From Bacteroidota bacterium (GTDB lineage Bacteria; Bacteroidota; Bacteroidia; Chitinophagales; Chitinophagaceae): a stretch of DNA of 64,000 nucleotides. The stretch is taken from contig JAFDYG010000482.1 of assembly GCA_018267545.1 (NCBI GenBank), positions 1-64,000 of the forward strand. The letters run 5' to 3'. Positions 17,225-26,192 of the stretch are shown here, piece after piece (positions within the stretch are counted from its first letter, which is position 1; each line of letters starts with the position of its first letter). The notes beneath the pieces were generated by a model. That model was not told where the DNA came from. It did not search any database and worked only from the letters and a program-made list of their open reading frames with translations. The position numbers were made by a program, and so were the translations under genes.

Positions 17225-17392
17225 TGTAGAGGGAGGATTCGAACCTCCACGGAGTAGTTAGCAGTAGCGCAATGTGTGGTGGTCAACCCCAGTCGCACCC
17301 GATTTTGGTCGGATGCGGCATTACACTATGTTTATCCAGTTCCTCCACCCCCGAGACAAGAGGGCATGTCTGCCAAATTTCATCACTCCACA
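17225..17392 (-). tRNA. Unusual tRNA-like RNA: cloverleaf with GUC anticodon and 99-nt structured variable region
   Basis: All cloverleaf parts pair. Acceptor TGTGGAG (17392-17386) pairs with CTCTACA (17231-17225). D-stem ATG/CAT encloses a leucine-like loop AAATTTGGCAGA. Anticodon stem CCCTC/GGGGG has loop TTGTCTC, giving anticodon GTC. The T-arm is GGAGG, TTCGAAT, CCTCC. The next base is G (discriminator), and CCA is not encoded. Between anticodon stem and T-stem lie 99 nt (17347-17249) that fold: GGAG/CTCC at the base, a 10-bp helix (17328-17319 with 17274-17265), a 9-bp hairpin (17317-17309 with 17302-17294), and a smaller hairpin around TTGA, i.e. a three-way junction. A dedicated terminator follows. 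The body is type II (Leu/Ser-like), but the anticodon and discriminator are those of Asp. It may be a decoding tRNA, a decayed one, or a regulatory tRNA mimic. Confidence 0.75.
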
Positions 17393-17462
17393 GTGAGTGG
17401 CCGGTGGCTTGCGGTCGTGGCTGGAAGATTCCGGCCGGCGCCGCGCTATCGGCTTGATGAAA

Positions 17463-17470
17463 CAAAATTA
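17463..17470 (-). promoter_or_regulatory. Candidate -7 box for the tRNA-like gene
   Basis: TAATTTTG on the minus strand fits TAnnTTTG. Transcription from here would give a leader of about 60 nt, within which GGCCGG (17436-17431) and CCGGCC (17404-17399) can pair just ahead of the acceptor stem. No convincing -33 element is seen at the right distance. Confidence 0.4.
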
Positions 17471-17511
17471 AAGAAATGCGGCAAATGTTTGTAGTTTTCC
17501 AAAGAAAATTT

Positions 17512-17540
17512 TTGTATTTTCAATTTTATTCAAATATTTG
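17512..17540 (+). promoter_or_regulatory. Candidate promoter of the Lrp/AsnC gene
   Basis: TTG at 17512-17514, an 18-bp spacer and AATATTTG at 17533-17540 (seven of eight bases fit TAnnTTTG). It is divergent from the tRNA-like gene and ends 38 bp before the regulator ATG. Confidence 0.45.
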
Positions 17541-17578
17541 CAGTACACTGTAGAGAAAATTCAAAAACTATATTCAAG

Positions 17579-18049
17579 ATGGCGGTCAAATTGAATCTCG
17601 ACAAATTAGATTTACAGATTATCCATGAAATGATGGAAAATGCCGAGATATCCTATGCTGAACTGGGTAAAAAGCTCTTTGTTTCAGGAGGAACGATACA
17701 CGTTCGCATCAAAAAGCTGCAAGAGCTGTCTGTCGTAAAAGGGACTAAGCTGCACGTCGATCTTAAACAGCTTGGTTATGATGTCATTGCATTTATCGGC
17801 ATCTATCTTGAAAAGAGCTCTCTCTATGATAGCGTCGCGCGTGAACTGCAGAAGATCCCCGAGATCGTTCGGCTCAATTATACCACGGGCAACTACAGCA
17901 TGTTCGCAGAGATCGTCTGTAAGGACATCAATCAATTGCGATTTGTCTTGCATGACGAGCTGCAAAAGATCAAAGGCATCGAAAGAACCGAGACCTTTAT
18001 CTCTCTCGATGAGAGCTTCAACCGCAATGTCCAGGTCTTTAAGGAGTAG
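17579..18049 (+). CDS. Lrp/AsnC-family transcriptional regulator
   Basis: 156 residues. An N-terminal winged helix-turn-helix (LDKLDLQIIHEMMENAEISYAELG, LFVSGGTIHVRIKKLQ) is followed by the RAM ligand-binding domain (DVIAFIGIYLEK to LDESFNRNVQVF). Members bind amino acids and control amino-acid or peptide metabolism. It is alone on this strand, divergent from the tRNA-like RNA and convergent with an oligopeptide-type permease gene. Confidence 0.92.
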   Translation: MAVKLNLDKLDLQIIHEMMENAEISYAELGKKLFVSGGTIHVRIKKLQELSVVKGTKLHVDLKQLGYDVIAFIGIYLEKSSLYDSVARELQKIPEIVRLNYTTGNYSMFAEIVCKDINQLRFVLHDELQKIKGIERTETFISLDESFNRNVQVFKE

Positions 18050-18085
18050 CGCGGTGCCGAATCTCCATAAGCAGCGTCCCGCGAT

Positions 18086-19150
18086 TTAAGGAGTAGTCTG
18101 CAGCGCATCCCTCAAGCCATTCCCCAATAAGTTAAAGGCCAGTACCAGCAGCATAATCGCGATCCCCGGCGCGAGCGCCAGCATCGGGTTGTGCGTGATG
18201 ATAAAATTATAATTCTCCTTGATCATCAGTCCCCAGCTAGGCTGAGGCGGCTGTACACCAACACCCAGAAAGCTCAGCCCCGCTTCGATTACGATCGCCG
18301 AGGCAAAGTTCGATGCGGCTACTACCCATACCGGCCCCATCACATTGGGGAGGATGTGCCGGAACAGGATCCGGCGATGCGAATAACCCAGTGCCCGCGC
18401 GGCTTCTACGAATTCCCTTTCTCTCATCGCCAACACCTGACCCCGCACGATGCGGGCGACGTTGACCCAGAGCGTCAGACCGATCGCGATAAAAATCTGC
18501 CAGAAGCCCTTGCCCAGGACCAGCATGATGGCGAAAACCAATAGGAGCGTGGGAATGCTCCAGATGACATTGACCAGCCAGAGGATGACTTCATCGATTC
18601 GTCCCCGGAAATAACCAGCCAGCGCGCCCAGCAGGACACCTACGCTGAGCGATAGCAAGACAGTCACCATACCGACGGCCAGACTGACTCTAACGCCGAT
18701 TAACAAACGACTTAAAATATCCCGGCCATATTTATCGGTGCCCAGCCAGAAGGTGAGCCGCCGGATCTCATGAGGTGCGCGAGCCAAAATAGCCCGCCGC
18801 TCCTCCACCCCTTCATCCACGAATTTTTGTATGATCAGGCTGTCCCCCTGAACGACGCTGCTATTGATCGGTATATAATCGAATACGTCTTCCCGCCCCC
18901 CTGCGAGACGGCCCAGGAAGGATACGGCTGTTCGTGGACGCTGCCTGGGCAAAAGGAGGAAGTCTTGCGAAAAACCGGGTTTGCGTCCGCCGATTTCGAC
19001 GATAATACGATTGGCGTTGGGGGAAGGATCCGGTGCGATGAAATATGCTACAACCGCCACGATGATCGAGAGGCCGATGACGATGAGACCGAACAAGCTC
19101 CCCTTGTCGCGTAGCAGGCGTCTTCCGATATGTGAGCGGCCCTGGATCAT
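18086..19150 (-). CDS. Oligopeptide/dipeptide-type ABC transporter permease (DppC/OppC family)
   Basis: 354 residues. An N-terminal OppC-type anchor is followed by a periplasmic insert of ~100 residues and the binding-protein-dependent permease domain, with the EAA loop EFVEAARALGYSHRRILFRHILPN. No partner permease, ATPase or binding protein gene lies nearby, so the rest of the transporter is encoded elsewhere, as is common in Bacteroidota. It overlaps the upstream glycosyltransferase stop by 4 bp. Confidence 0.9.
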   Translation of the reverse strand: MIQGRSHIGRRLLRDKGSLFGLIVIGLSIIVAVVAYFIAPDPSPNANRIIVEIGGRKPGFSQDFLLLPRQRPRTAVSFLGRLAGGREDVFDYIPINSSVVQGDSLIIQKFVDEGVEERRAILARAPHEIRRLTFWLGTDKYGRDILSRLLIGVRVSLAVGMVTVLLSLSVGVLLGALAGYFRGRIDEVILWLVNVIWSIPTLLLVFAIMLVLGKGFWQIFIAIGLTLWVNVARIVRGQVLAMREREFVEAARALGYSHRRILFRHILPNVMGPVWVVAASNFASAIVIEAGLSFLGVGVQPPQPSWGLMIKENYNFIITHNPMLALAPGIAIMLLVLAFNLLGNGLRDALQTTP

Positions 19151-20337
19151 TTACTTATTTTTCGGTCTTTCCACCGGTAGCTGCCGAACTTTCCCAGCCA
19201 GCCCACGACGATGGTATAAAGTATGTGAAAAGGTTGTAAGGGTGCAAAATACACCATCAGCCGCTGTTGTTCGAAAAAACCCGCGACCGATCTCACAAAA
19301 GGATATTCTATGGCGGTCTTTACCACAAGCAGGAGGAGCAGCACCCAGAGCCACCAAAGATTCCAGCAGGCGGCTACGAGCAGGGCCAGGAAGAGAAAGT
19401 TGATGATATAGACCAGGAGCAGGACCCAGAAGATGCGCTTGTCGTCATAGCTGTCCGCTTTGCTGGCCCAGCGGATGCGCTGGTTGAAGAAGCCCCTCCA
19501 GCGCGTCTCAGGCTGGGTCGAGACGATCGCGTGCCGGTGTTTTAGAAAGAAGACACGGTCCGGATATTTCAGGTAGATCTTGTGCATGAGCAGCATGTCG
19601 TCGCCGGAAGGGATGGCGTCGATCCCCAGAAAACCTCCGACCTCTTCAAAGGCTTTTTTCTCATAAGCGAGATTGGCGCCATTGCACATGGAATGGAATT
19701 TTTTATATACGGCTGCTCCGGTGATTCCCTGGAGGGTAATGAAGTCGAGTGTTTGAAAAATTGACAGAAAAGTGCCGCGCCCGCCGCCGCCTTGCGCGCC
19801 ACCGATACGAACCGGTGCGGCGATAAACTTTGCACCCTTGTCCCGATGAAAAGAAGCGATGGTGGCCAGCCAGCCGGTATGTACGACGCAATCCGCGTCT
19901 GTAGCCACGATCAGCTCTCCGCTTGCGGCCGCAATGCCCGTCTCGATGGCCCATTTCTTATGCGCGGTCCTGTTTTCCTGACCAGCCTGATCTGCCAGAC
20001 GGATACAACGCACGGAAAGCTTCGCCGCAAATTCTTCGACTATCGCTGCCGTCCGATCGGTCGAATGGTCGTCGATAACGATGACCTCGAATAGTTCTTT
20101 TGCATAAGACTGTTGAAGCAGCGACTGAAGACATCGCCCGATATTCAACTCCTCATTGCGCGCAGGAATAAGGACCGTGATGCGCGCAGTCTCGAGACCA
20201 GAAATACGCGCTCCGGCAGCCGCCGGGCTTTCAAAAAAAGGTATCCCTTTCCAGGCCCGCCAATACCAGGCGATCAGCCCTCCATAAACGATAAAAAGCA
20301 GACAGCTCAAGCACGTAAAAAGGTATAGGGACGTCAT
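19147..20337 (-). CDS. Family 2 glycosyltransferase, membrane-bound
   Basis: 396 residues: one N-terminal span, a GT-A domain with VIDDHSTDRT, the ATDADC metal site and QRIRWASK (QxxRW), then three to four C-terminal spans. These are the marks of processive or lipid-linked GT2 enzymes that build polysaccharide or glycolipid at the inner membrane. It is translationally coupled to the ABC permease gene, although no functional link is obvious. Confidence 0.9.
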   Translation of the reverse strand: MTSLYLFTCLSCLLFIVYGGLIAWYWRAWKGIPFFESPAAAGARISGLETARITVLIPARNEELNIGRCLQSLLQQSYAKELFEVIVIDDHSTDRTAAIVEEFAAKLSVRCIRLADQAGQENRTAHKKWAIETGIAAASGELIVATDADCVVHTGWLATIASFHRDKGAKFIAAPVRIGGAQGGGGRGTFLSIFQTLDFITLQGITGAAVYKKFHSMCNGANLAYEKKAFEEVGGFLGIDAIPSGDDMLLMHKIYLKYPDRVFFLKHRHAIVSTQPETRWRGFFNQRIRWASKADSYDDKRIFWVLLLVYIINFLFLALLVAACWNLWWLWVLLLLLVVKTAIEYPFVRSVAGFFEQQRLMVYFAPLQPFHILYTIVVGWLGKFGSYRWKDRKISK

Positions 20338-20519
20338 AGAAAATCGGCTGTGTTTTGGAAGAAATTCTCTTTTTGGGAAGAAAATCCCAGCCAGATGAGT
20401 TGTAACAACTTGATTGTAAATATATTAAAAAGTGGAATGCAATGTGTTTCTATTTCTAAGTATTTATCTATATGTAAAATCCAATATGTCTATTGAAATT
20501 ACCAAAATTCGGCATTTCT

Positions 20520-23500
20520 ATGAAAAGACTATTACACGCAAAACTGTACCTTACTACCCTACTCCTCCTTTTCCTCGCCTTTAGCCAGGATACAAAGGCC
20601 CAAACCAATTATACCTGGAATGGGAGTACTTCCACAGACTGGAATACCGCTGCCAACTGGACGCCGAACGGCATACCCGGCGCAGCAGATAACATCACCA
20701 TCGTAACGGGTGCGAATACCTGTCTTTTGAATGCAAATGCAGGGATCTCCAATTTCAAACTTACCAGTGGAACGTTTGATCTGGGCGGATATACACTGAC
20801 CATCAACGGGGCTACCGCCACGTTCTCGACCGGCACCGTACAGAATGGGACGATGAATATTCCCAGCGCCACGACTACGACTTTTGGTAATGGCCCCATA
20901 ACGATGAACTGTACCGTATCGGTGACTTCGGCTACGGTGACCATGCGGAATACGACCTTTCAAAAGCCGTTGACGGTTACGAAAACGGGTTCTTCGAATG
21001 ACGCCAGTTCCGGAGGCAATACCTTCAATGACAATACGGTTATGAACAGCACCGGGAGCGGCTACTTCCTGCTGGGCAACGGCACCCCTGACGTATTCAA
21101 TGGCCCGGTTACTTTCAACAATACGAGCAGCAACCATATGTATATCGCGTACAACGCCGATAATACCGTTTTTAATGGAGTTGCCACATTTAATAACGCG
21201 CCTTCGACCAATAGTGCGATTTATGTCAGCCAGAACTCGGCCGGGACGCTCTTCAATAATGATATAATCGTTTCTTCTACCAGCGGGGCGGGGATTATCT
21301 TCAATGGTAATGCAACGACGGGTTCTACCCTGGCTGCCGGCAAGACGATTACGGTTGGCTCGGGCGGTTATACTTCCGGCTACCTGCTGCTTCGCCAGTT
21401 TACACAAACGGGCGCTACCGCACAAAATATTACGCTGAGCGGGACAAGCAACCTGACCTTTGGTCCCGGTTCTTCTTTTGGCGGCGACCTGACGGTATCG
21501 AGCCCGACGATGTACCTCAACGGCGGCATCTTTAACGGCGTGACTTCCTTTACAAAGACCGGCAGCACGGGCGACTGGAGCAACGGAGGCAACACTTTCA
21601 ACGGCGTCTCCAGTTTTATCAATACCGGCAGCAGCTACTTTCTGCTGGGCAGCAGCAACCCGGATATCTGGAATAACGACGTAACGTTTTCCGACCTGGG
21701 TTCGGAGCGTATCCTGCCTTGCTGGTCCAGCACAGGCAATCAGTTCAACGGAAACATCTATGTCAATACAGACGGCAGCGCCACCGGGATACAGTTCTGC
21801 GGTGGTAATTCAACGGCTACCGCAACCCTTGCCGCCAACAAGACCATCATGGCGGGCTCGACGGGGCTGAACGTCGGTTATCTCTATCTGCGTCAGTTCA
21901 CCCAGCTGGGGTCTACGCCTATCAATCTGACGGCTACCGGCTCCTCCGTCCTGTACCTGGGACCCAACAGCAATTTCGGCGGCGCCTTTACCGCAAATGC
22001 TCCCGATATCTGGGCGCAGGGCGCTACCTATAATAGTACGGCCGAGTTTACAAAGACCGGCGGTTCTTCCAATCACAACAACCAGTACCAAAATATTTTT
22101 AATTCTACCCTTACCATCAACCAGCAGAGCAACACCGGTTATTTCATGGTGGGCTATAACTCCAACGACCTCTTTAACGACGATGTCATTATAACGGCAA
22201 CGGGCAAAGGAGGTATTTATCTTGGATGGCAGGGTGGGACGGGAACCCCGACCATGGCGGCCGGGAAGACGATCCAGGTTGGCTCCGCAGGTTTTAGCGC
22301 AGGGTTTTTGAGCCTGAATACCTTTACCCAGCTGGGTGTTACCCCGATCAACCTCAACTTCACCGGGGCCAATACGCAGCTGATCCTTGCACGTGGGTCG
22401 GTTATCGGCGGCAACCTGACAGCGACAACCCCGGACATCTATTTCAACGGCTGTACCTTCAACGGCCTGGTCAATGTGACCAAGACGGGAGCCAGCACCA
22501 ATTATAGCAGCGGGAATAATATCTTTCAGACCGGCGTAGCGATCAACAATACCGGCGCCGGTACGATCATACTGGGTAACGGAAATCCCGATATCTGGAA
22601 TGGTAATGTGGAATTCAACAGCGCCGGCTCGGCGTCCTATATCGGCGTAGGCTGGAATAGCGCCGGGAACCAATTCAACGGAGATATTTCCGTTACCAGC
22701 AGCAATGGCGCCAACGGGGTCTATTTCTGTCAAAATACGGCGTCTACCGCTACGCTTGCAGCCGGGAAAACGATCGGGGTCGGTTCCGCGGGCTTTTCTT
22801 CGGGAACCCTGTATCTCCGCCAGTTTACCCAGCTGGGTAACGCGCCGGTCAACCTCCAGCTGACCGGTTCCACTACGCTCGCGCAGACGGGCCCCAGCAC
22901 GACTTTCGGCGGCGACGTGGTCATCAACTCTCCCAGGATCTTGATGAATACGACCACTTTTTCAGGGGTCACTACCCTGACCAAGACCGGCATCACCGGG
23001 GAATGGTCCTCCGGTGGTAATACCTTCGGCTCTACGCTGACCGTGAACCACCTGGGTGGAGGGTATTTTGGCTTTGCCAACAGCGCCCCGGATATTTATA
23101 ACGGAGACGTATATGTCAATAATAATGGAACCGAACGCGTCATCTTCGGGAACAACGTACCTGGCAACCAGTTCAACGGGAATATTATCCTGACCCAGAT
23201 CGGTTCGTCTGTCGGTACGGCATTTGGCTGGAACTCCGGTACGGATGTAACGCTGGCTGCCGGCAAGACCATCTCTATCGGCAGCGCCGGCTTTACCACC
23301 GGCTATCTGCAGATCATGCGCTTCACCCAGCTGGGGAATGTCCCCATGAGCCTGCCCCTGACCGGCAACAGCTCGCTTACCTTCGGGCCTACCTCCACTA
23401 TCGGCGGAAACCTGGTTTCTACGAGCGGCTCCTTGTACTTCAACGGCTGTACTTTCAATGGGACGGTCAATAGCACCAAGACTGGCGCGAGCAGCGACGG

Positions 23501-26192
23501 AAGCTCCGGCAATAATATCTTCAACGGTTCGACGACGATTACCAATGCCGGCTCGGGCTATCTCCTTTTCGGCAGCGGCAACCGTGACCAGTTTATGAGC
23601 GACGCCACGTTTAACAATACGGGCAGCGCCAATATGCACATCGCTTATAACAGCTCGAACAATGTCTTTGGCGGTGTCACCACTTTCAATAACACGCCTA
23701 CCGGCAATACCGGCATCTATGTGAGCCAGTATTCTGCAGGTTCGGTTTTTAGCGACAATATTATAGTGACCTCTACGGCAGGCCAGGGTGTGCAATTCTG
23801 TAATGGGAACAGCACGGCTACCGCCAGCCTGGCTTCCGGCAAGACGATCAGCATCGGAGCCGGCGGCTTCTCCTCGGGAACCCTGCTCCTGCGCCAGTTT
23901 ACTCAGCTGGGAGCGACCCCGCAAAATCTTACGTTGACGGGTACGGGCAGTCTTTACTTCGGACCTACGTCTGCATTTGGCGGAAGCATAACCTCTTCCA
24001 GCCCTACCCTGTATTTCAACAGCAGCAATTTCGATGGGTCCGTTACTGCGGCCAAGACCGGCCCCACCAATGACGGCTCTCCCGGAAACAATACGTTCAA
24101 CGGCCCCTTTACCATAACCAATACCGGCAGCGGCTATTTCCTGATGGGGAACGGTAGTCCGGATACCTGGCAGTCCACGGCGACGTTCAACAACCTGAGC
24201 GCAGGCCAACACATGTATCTGGCATATAACAGCACAGGGAACGTTTTTAATGGAGACGTCGTCTTCAATAACCAGCCGGGTGCTACGGGCTTGTGGATCT
24301 TACCGAATCAATACGGTCTGAATACGCAGTTCAACGGGAATATCAGCGTAGTCAACGTAAACGGTGCAGGGGTATCGTTTGGGAACGGGACGGGCACGGC
24401 GGTATTGGCAAGCGGTAAATCTATCAGCGTTGGCTCGGCCGGCTTTACGACCGGTGGATTGATCTTCCGGAACTTCACCCAATCGGGCGGTGCGGCGCAG
24501 AACATCACTACGACGGGAACGAGCTATATCCAGTACGGAAACAATGCGGTCTTCAATGGTCCGTTGACCTCGTCCAGCCCGGGCTTGTTCTTTACCAGCA
24601 GCACGTTTAACGGAACGGTCAACTGTACCAAGACGGGTACAACCAACGACCAGAGCTCCGGCAACAACGTCTTCAACGCTTCGTCAACTTTTACCAATAA
24701 TGGAACGGGTTATCTGATGATGACTGCCAGCGCATCGGATGCCTATAATAACGACGTCTCGTTTGTTCAGAACAATACGGGGACGATCTACCCGAACTAT
24801 AACAACAATAGCAACTATGCGGGCAGCATCTCGGTGACTTCTCCTTCGGGTTCCGCCATTACCTTTGGTTCCGGAACCGGGACGGCGACTTTGACCGGCT
24901 CCTCGGCGCAGTTCCTCAATGCTACGGGCAGCACGCCTACGCCGGTCTTTACGCGGCTCGTGGTTGCCAATACGGGCGGTGACGTCACGCTGAATACGAC
25001 GTCGATCAATGTCTCCAGGACTCTTACCATGACCTCGGGCTTGCTGAATACGACGGCAACGCGTATTCTGACGATGCTCAACGGTTCCACGACGACGGTG
25101 GGTGACGCTTTGTCGACCACCTATGTGAATGGCCCCATGCGTTATCAGAAATCCAGCTCTGGTACGACGACCCTGAACTTCCCGGTCGGAAACGCTCCTG
25201 ATTCGCGTCCGATCGTGCTCACGGTCAATCATAGCAATGGTACCCTTTATACTTATACCGCACAGGTTTACAACTGGAGTGCCGCCGACCTGGGCTATAG
25301 TCTTCCGCCCACGGTGGACAAGGTATCGAAGGTGCACTACTACACCATCACGCGTACCGATGCTTCCAATGTAGTTCAGCCTACGGCCGGACTTAGCGGC
25401 AGCCAGACCGTCACGCTCTACTTCGGATATAATGACTGGGTAAGTGATGGCGGTAACCTGACGGTCGTAAAGAATACCTATAATGCTCAGACCAGCTGGA
25501 TTGATATCGGTGGTGTTGGCGCCCCTCCTTATAGCTCCGGCTCATTCCTTACCGGTTCGATCACGTCTACCTCGGCGCCTTCGGTCTTCAACTCTTTCTC
25601 CACCTTCGCCCTGGGGAATAAGAACGGCGGTCTCAACGTGCTTCCTGTGGGTCTTCTTTACTTCCGTGCCCGTGCGGATAAGGACAAGACTAATCTGAGC
25701 TGGGCTACCACCTCGGAATCGAACAACAGCCACTTTACGGTGGAAAGAAGCCGGGATGGCCTGAGCTTTGAGTCCCTGGAGAAGATAGCTAGCGCAGCAC
25801 CGAATGGGAACAGCGATAAGCAGCTGAACTACCAGACCAACGACGCCAATCCGTACAATGGAATCAACTATTATCGTTTGAAACAGACCGACCTCGACGG
25901 ACATGATAAGTATTCACAGGTCGAGACGGTGACCTTCGACAAGGCTGGCGCGGTGTCGGTCTATCCCAATCCGACGCGCGGACAAGTCTTTGTCAGCGGC
26001 ATCAGGAGCAGCCAGAATACGGTTCGCGTTGAATGGTACAATACTGGCGGGAAGCTGCTTTCGCAGCAGTCGGCGACGATATCCGGCGGATTGGTTACGC
26101 TTAACCCGAGCTTCAGCAGCGGTCTTTACCTGCTCAAGCTGATAACGGCGGAAGGAAACATAACGTTCCAGCAGGTGATCATCATGAAGTAA
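20520..26192 (+). CDS. Giant repetitive secreted protein with type IX secretion sorting domain
   Basis: 1890 residues from the ATG at 20520 (an upstream TTG at 20493 is less likely). A signal peptide ends near DTKAQ. NYTWNGSTSTDWNTAANW begins a long array rich in Gly, Asn, Thr and Ser. At least seven long repeats carry the core LAAGKTI, VGSAGF, LRQFTQLG, a TFNG/TKTG block and NNxFNG. After residue ~1490 a non-repeat part holds a Fn3-like region (NLSWATTSESNNSHFTVERS) and a C-terminal type A sorting domain (VYPNPTRGQVFVSG to GLYLLKL). It should be exported by the T9SS and anchored or released. The repeats probably form a beta-solenoid. The last 11 bp overlap the convergent hydrolase gene. Confidence 0.9.
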   Translation: MKRLLHAKLYLTTLLLLFLAFSQDTKAQTNYTWNGSTSTDWNTAANWTPNGIPGAADNITIVTGANTCLLNANAGISNFKLTSGTFDLGGYTLTINGATATFSTGTVQNGTMNIPSATTTTFGNGPITMNCTVSVTSATVTMRNTTFQKPLTVTKTGSSNDASSGGNTFNDNTVMNSTGSGYFLLGNGTPDVFNGPVTFNNTSSNHMYIAYNADNTVFNGVATFNNAPSTNSAIYVSQNSAGTLFNNDIIVSSTSGAGIIFNGNATTGSTLAAGKTITVGSGGYTSGYLLLRQFTQTGATAQNITLSGTSNLTFGPGSSFGGDLTVSSPTMYLNGGIFNGVTSFTKTGSTGDWSNGGNTFNGVSSFINTGSSYFLLGSSNPDIWNNDVTFSDLGSERILPCWSSTGNQFNGNIYVNTDGSATGIQFCGGNSTATATLAANKTIMAGSTGLNVGYLYLRQFTQLGSTPINLTATGSSVLYLGPNSNFGGAFTANAPDIWAQGATYNSTAEFTKTGGSSNHNNQYQNIFNSTLTINQQSNTGYFMVGYNSNDLFNDDVIITATGKGGIYLGWQGGTGTPTMAAGKTIQVGSAGFSAGFLSLNTFTQLGVTPINLNFTGANTQLILARGSVIGGNLTATTPDIYFNGCTFNGLVNVTKTGASTNYSSGNNIFQTGVAINNTGAGTIILGNGNPDIWNGNVEFNSAGSASYIGVGWNSAGNQFNGDISVTSSNGANGVYFCQNTASTATLAAGKTIGVGSAGFSSGTLYLRQFTQLGNAPVNLQLTGSTTLAQTGPSTTFGGDVVINSPRILMNTTTFSGVTTLTKTGITGEWSSGGNTFGSTLTVNHLGGGYFGFANSAPDIYNGDVYVNNNGTERVIFGNNVPGNQFNGNIILTQIGSSVGTAFGWNSGTDVTLAAGKTISIGSAGFTTGYLQIMRFTQLGNVPMSLPLTGNSSLTFGPTSTIGGNLVSTSGSLYFNGCTFNGTVNSTKTGASSDGSSGNNIFNGSTTITNAGSGYLLFGSGNRDQFMSDATFNNTGSANMHIAYNSSNNVFGGVTTFNNTPTGNTGIYVSQYSAGSVFSDNIIVTSTAGQGVQFCNGNSTATASLASGKTISIGAGGFSSGTLLLRQFTQLGATPQNLTLTGTGSLYFGPTSAFGGSITSSSPTLYFNSSNFDGSVTAAKTGPTNDGSPGNNTFNGPFTITNTGSGYFLMGNGSPDTWQSTATFNNLSAGQHMYLAYNSTGNVFNGDVVFNNQPGATGLWILPNQYGLNTQFNGNISVVNVNGAGVSFGNGTGTAVLASGKSISVGSAGFTTGGLIFRNFTQSGGAAQNITTTGTSYIQYGNNAVFNGPLTSSSPGLFFTSSTFNGTVNCTKTGTTNDQSSGNNVFNASSTFTNNGTGYLMMTASASDAYNNDVSFVQNNTGTIYPNYNNNSNYAGSISVTSPSGSAITFGSGTGTATLTGSSAQFLNATGSTPTPVFTRLVVANTGGDVTLNTTSINVSRTLTMTSGLLNTTATRILTMLNGSTTTVGDALSTTYVNGPMRYQKSSSGTTTLNFPVGNAPDSRPIVLTVNHSNGTLYTYTAQVYNWSAADLGYSLPPTVDKVSKVHYYTITRTDASNVVQPTAGLSGSQTVTLYFGYNDWVSDGGNLTVVKNTYNAQTSWIDIGGVGAPPYSSGSFLTGSITSTSAPSVFNSFSTFALGNKNGGLNVLPVGLLYFRARADKDKTNLSWATTSESNNSHFTVERSRDGLSFESLEKIASAAPNGNSDKQLNYQTNDANPYNGINYYRLKQTDLDGHDKYSQVETVTFDKAGAVSVYPNPTRGQVFVSGIRSSQNTVRVEWYNTGGKLLSQQSATISGGLVTLNPSFSSGLYLLKLITAEGNITFQQVIIMK
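21300..24520 (+). repeat. Seven coding repeats of ~430-580 bp within the T9SS protein
   Basis: The FTQ motif recurs near 21395, 21893, 22320, 22818, 23319, 23893 and 24472, i.e. every 427-579 bp. Each unit carries the same order of motifs. DNA copies differ enough in codons to show old divergence; unit length varies because some units have an extra NNT/YVSQ block (first and sixth). Confidence 0.8.

Noticed and set aside
17225..17392. Group I intron in a tRNA-Leu gene
   Set aside because: The extra sequence is in the variable region, not the anticodon loop, and 99 nt is too short and lacks the conserved P3-P8 core pairing.
17225..17392. tmRNA
   Set aside because: A complete anticodon stem-loop and D-stem are present, there is no tag reading frame ending in Ala-Ala, and the length is far below tmRNA size.
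20900..24600. CRISPR array or tandem DNA repeat
   Set aside because: Periodicity is at protein level (142-193 residue units) with diverged DNA; there are no short identical repeats with spacers.
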